From NCBI RefSeq assembly GCF_038632915.1, contig NZ_CP152050.1:2139001-2203000 (forward strand): 64,000 bases of DNA. Reading direction: 5' to 3'. This document shows, in pieces, positions 62,016 through 64,000 of the stretch. Source of the DNA: Paenisporosarcina sp. FSL H8-0542 (lineage in GTDB: Bacteria; Bacillota; Bacilli; Bacillales_A; Planococcaceae). The notes under the pieces are model-generated. The model saw nothing but the letters and a program-made list of their open reading frames with translations. It ran no database searches and was not told the DNA's origin. Position numbers and translations under genes: made by a program. The stretch's first letter is position 1; every line of letters starts with the position of its first letter.

Positions 62016-63683
62016 TTAATATTCCATAATAATCGGGATGATCATCGGACGTCTTTTCGTTTTTTGGTATAAGTACGAATTTAAGGTATCACGTATTTCT
62101 TGTTTTATGTTTGTCCATTCGAACGTTTCTTTGCTGACATATTTCTCAACGATTTTCTTCACTAACTCAGCTGATTCATCCATAAGCTGTTCAGACTCAC
62201 GCACGTAGACAAATCCACGGGATAAGATTTCTGGACCAGATGCAATTTTCTTTTGTGCGCGGTTTAAGGTAACGACTACGATAAAGATACCGTCTTGTGA
62301 CAGAAGTTTTCGGTCACGTAGAACAATGTTCCCAACGTCTCCTATACCAATACCATCGATTAACACGTTACCTGCCTGAACGCGGCCGCTCATACGCATT
62401 TTACCAGCTTTATATTCGACAATATCCCCTTTATCTGCAATAAAGATTTGTGACTTGGCCAAACCAGTAGCCTGGGCAAGTTTTGAGTGAGCCATCAACA
62501 TGCGGTATTCACCTTGAATCGGGATAAAGAATTTAGGTTTCATCAAGTTCAGCATCATTTTTAAATCTTCTTGGCTGCCATGTCCGGAAACATGCACTTT
62601 TTTACTGGCGGTTAAAACTTTTGCACCAGTTTTTGCTAAGTGATTCATTGTTTTAAACATCGCAACTTCCATACCTGGTGACGGAGTGAATGTAATTAAC
62701 ACTGTGTCTGTATCTTTGATTTTCACATCTTTATGATGTTTTCTAACCATTTTTTCAAGCGCTTCAAGGGGTTCCCCTTGGTTACCCGAAACGATAATAA
62801 CTACTTCATCATCTGCATAATTGCCGATTTCTTTGATTGAAATTAATGTTTCTTCATCAATTTTCAAGTATTCGAGACGTTTTCCAACATCAAAGACGTT
62901 TTCCAATGTTTTACCTACAACCGCTACTTTGCGTTTTGACTCAATTGCTGTGTCAAACACTTGTTGGATACGAATGAAGTTAGAAGAATACAAGGAAACT
63001 AGAATACGGCCTTTTGCACCGTGGAAAGTTTCCGAAAGTTGTTCTTCAATCACTGATTCAGGAGTTGTGTATCCAGGTCGCTCCGCTTCAGTAGAATCAG
63101 ACATTAAAATAAATACCCCTTCTTCACCAAGACCAGCCATTTTAGCGATGTCTGGACGGTAACTCCCTTTAGCAGATTGGTCGAATTTAAATTCTCCCGT
63201 ATGCACAATCGCGCCCTCAGATGTATGGAAGACAATCCCTAAAGAATCGGGAATACTATGTGTTGTATGGAAAAATGTAACATGAGTCGATTTGAAGTTC
63301 ATGCGGCTTTTGTTAGTCACTTCAAAGAATTTTACAGGCTGTGCAGCCGGCAATTCTTTCAGATGCTCTTTTGCTAAGGCAATCGTCAAACGAGAACCGT
63401 AGACTGGTGCATGGATCTTGTTTAACAAATACGAAATTGAGCCGATTGCATCTTCATGCCCGTGTGTTAAAAAGATTCCTTTTACGCGCGCTTTATTTTC
63501 TTCTAAGTATGTTACGTCCGGAATGACAATATCAATTCCAAGCATTTCGTCTTCAGGGAACATGAGTCCACTGTCTACGACAAAGATTTCTTCATCTATT
63601 TCTACTACGTACATTGCTTTTCCGATTTCCCCAACTCCACCGAGGGGGATAATACGGATGGTTTCATTTATTGTTTTAGTCAC
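62016..63683 (-). CDS. rnjB: Ribonuclease J2-type protein
   Basis: 555 residues from GTG 63683 (AGGAGGAAAGCAA). Metallo-beta-lactamase fold with IIPLGGVGEIGK, then THGHEDAIGS, where RNase J1 reads HGHEDHIGG: the second His of HxHxDH is Ala here, as the degenerate motif of J2 enzymes. Beta-CASP and C-terminal domains follow (VSGHGSQEDLKMML; RPMIIPIIMEY). Lies next to dapA, as in B. subtilis. It probably works in a complex with RNase J1. Confidence 0.92.
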   Translation of the reverse strand: MTKTINETIRIIPLGGVGEIGKAMYVVEIDEEIFVVDSGLMFPEDEMLGIDIVIPDVTYLEENKARVKGIFLTHGHEDAIGSISYLLNKIHAPVYGSRLTIALAKEHLKELPAAQPVKFFEVTNKSRMNFKSTHVTFFHTTHSIPDSLGIVFHTSEGAIVHTGEFKFDQSAKGSYRPDIAKMAGLGEEGVFILMSDSTEAERPGYTTPESVIEEQLSETFHGAKGRILVSLYSSNFIRIQQVFDTAIESKRKVAVVGKTLENVFDVGKRLEYLKIDEETLISIKEIGNYADDEVVIIVSGNQGEPLEALEKMVRKHHKDVKIKDTDTVLITFTPSPGMEVAMFKTMNHLAKTGAKVLTASKKVHVSGHGSQEDLKMMLNLMKPKFFIPIQGEYRMLMAHSKLAQATGLAKSQIFIADKGDIVEYKAGKMRMSGRVQAGNVLIDGIGIGDVGNIVLRDRKLLSQDGIFIVVVTLNRAQKKIASGPEILSRGFVYVRESEQLMDESAELVKKIVEKYVSKETFEWTNIKQEIRDTLNSYLYQKTKRRPMIIPIIMEY

Positions 63684-63763
63684 TTGCTTTCCTCCTAAAA
63701 ATTACCCGATCAACATCCACTAGTAATCATTATACGGGACGTATGACAACAGTACAAACAAAA

Positions 63764-63788
63764 AAAGGTCAGCTGAACACTGACCTTT
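63764..63788 (-). terminator. Terminator after dapA
   Basis: Stem AAAGGTCAG/CTGACCTTT with TTTTTTTGT on the minus strand. Confidence 0.85.
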
Positions 63789-63794
63789 CAAAAT

Positions 63795-64000
63795 TTATTT
63801 AAAACTTTTTCTTTTTGCCTCATATTTCGCCCAAGCTTGATCGAAATCTTGCTTCTCATCACTCGTCATATCAACAAGCGGAAGTCGAACTGATCCAACA
63901 TCTAAACCCAGTTTAGATAATGCATATTTCACTGGCACGGGATTCGGTTTTGCAAAGAGTGCACGAATGAGTGGTAACATCGCATGGTGTATTTCCGCTG
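63795..64000 (-). CDS. dapA: 4-hydroxy-tetrahydrodipicolinate synthase (3' part only)
   Basis: The last about 68 codons of dapA; the rest lies beyond the right edge. AEIHHAMLPLIRALF, NPVPVKYALSKLGLDVGSVR and LPLVDMT match the C-terminal helices of DapA. It makes 4-hydroxy-tetrahydrodipicolinate from pyruvate and aspartate semialdehyde, for lysine, wall and spore dipicolinate. Confidence 0.93.
   Translation of the reverse strand, partial: AEIHHAMLPLIRALFAKPNPVPVKYALSKLGLDVGSVRLPLVDMTSDEKQDFDQAWAKYEAKRKSFK

Noticed and set aside
1-64000. CRISPR arrays, tRNA or rRNA genes, prophage
   Set aside because: No regularly spaced direct repeats with unique spacers, no tRNA cloverleaf or rRNA sequence, and no phage structural genes were seen.

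Overview
The window comes from an endospore-forming Firmicute of the Bacillaceae/Planococcaceae type (Sporosarcina, Psychrobacillus and Lysinibacillus are plausible relatives). This rests on the conserved block rnjB-spoIIIE-ymfC-(nup)-ymfF/H/I/J/K/M-pgsA-cinA-recA-rny-ymdB-spoVS-korAB-miaB-ymcA-cotE-mutS-mutL, on the sporulation genes within it, on low G+C, and on Gram-positive ribosome binding sites with frequent TTG/GTG starts.

The window has two halves. From about 30.6 to 64 kb it is a dense core chromosome, almost entirely on the minus strand: mismatch repair, spore coat, tRNA modification, 2-oxoacid:ferredoxin oxidoreductase, RNA turnover (RNase Y and RNase J), SOS recombinase, phospholipid synthesis, EF-P modification, a nucleoside ABC importer with a GntR regulator, the SpoIIIE translocase and the end of dapA.

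From 0 to 30.6 kb it is accessory: small membrane proteins and lipoproteins, two paralogous ECF sigma/DUF4179 anti-sigma pairs, an HpaB-type flavin hydroxylase, DinB, GNAT and methyltransferase genes, a LysM-CAP protein and a large SLH-anchored subtilase. It also holds a G+C-rich PadR/DUF1048/ABC-efflux cassette with an internal tandem duplication. Gene remnants are common: tyrosine recombinase, VanZ, a zinc-ribbon protein, an IS630 transposase, AhpD-like CMD, UvrX, and a possible group II intron domain V.

About 20 copies of a small intergenic module are scattered through the accessory half and none was seen in the core half. The full form is hairpin H1 (arms TTCAACTAAC and GTTAGTTGAA around CTGCCCC), a variable stem followed by a T-run that reads as a minus-strand terminator, and hairpin H2 (arms TTCAACTAA and TTAGTTGAA around AGCACCCG). 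An IS110-family element at about 19.0-20.8 kb sits inside one H1 copy. Its non-coding end carries two short guides, AACTAAACT and CGGGGCAG, that match the two halves of H1 in the arrangement expected of a bridge RNA target-binding loop, followed by two segments matching the element's own ends. The element therefore appears to be a bridge-RNA-guided insertion sequence naturally programmed for the host's dispersed terminator-hairpin repeat. This is the most notable observation in the window.
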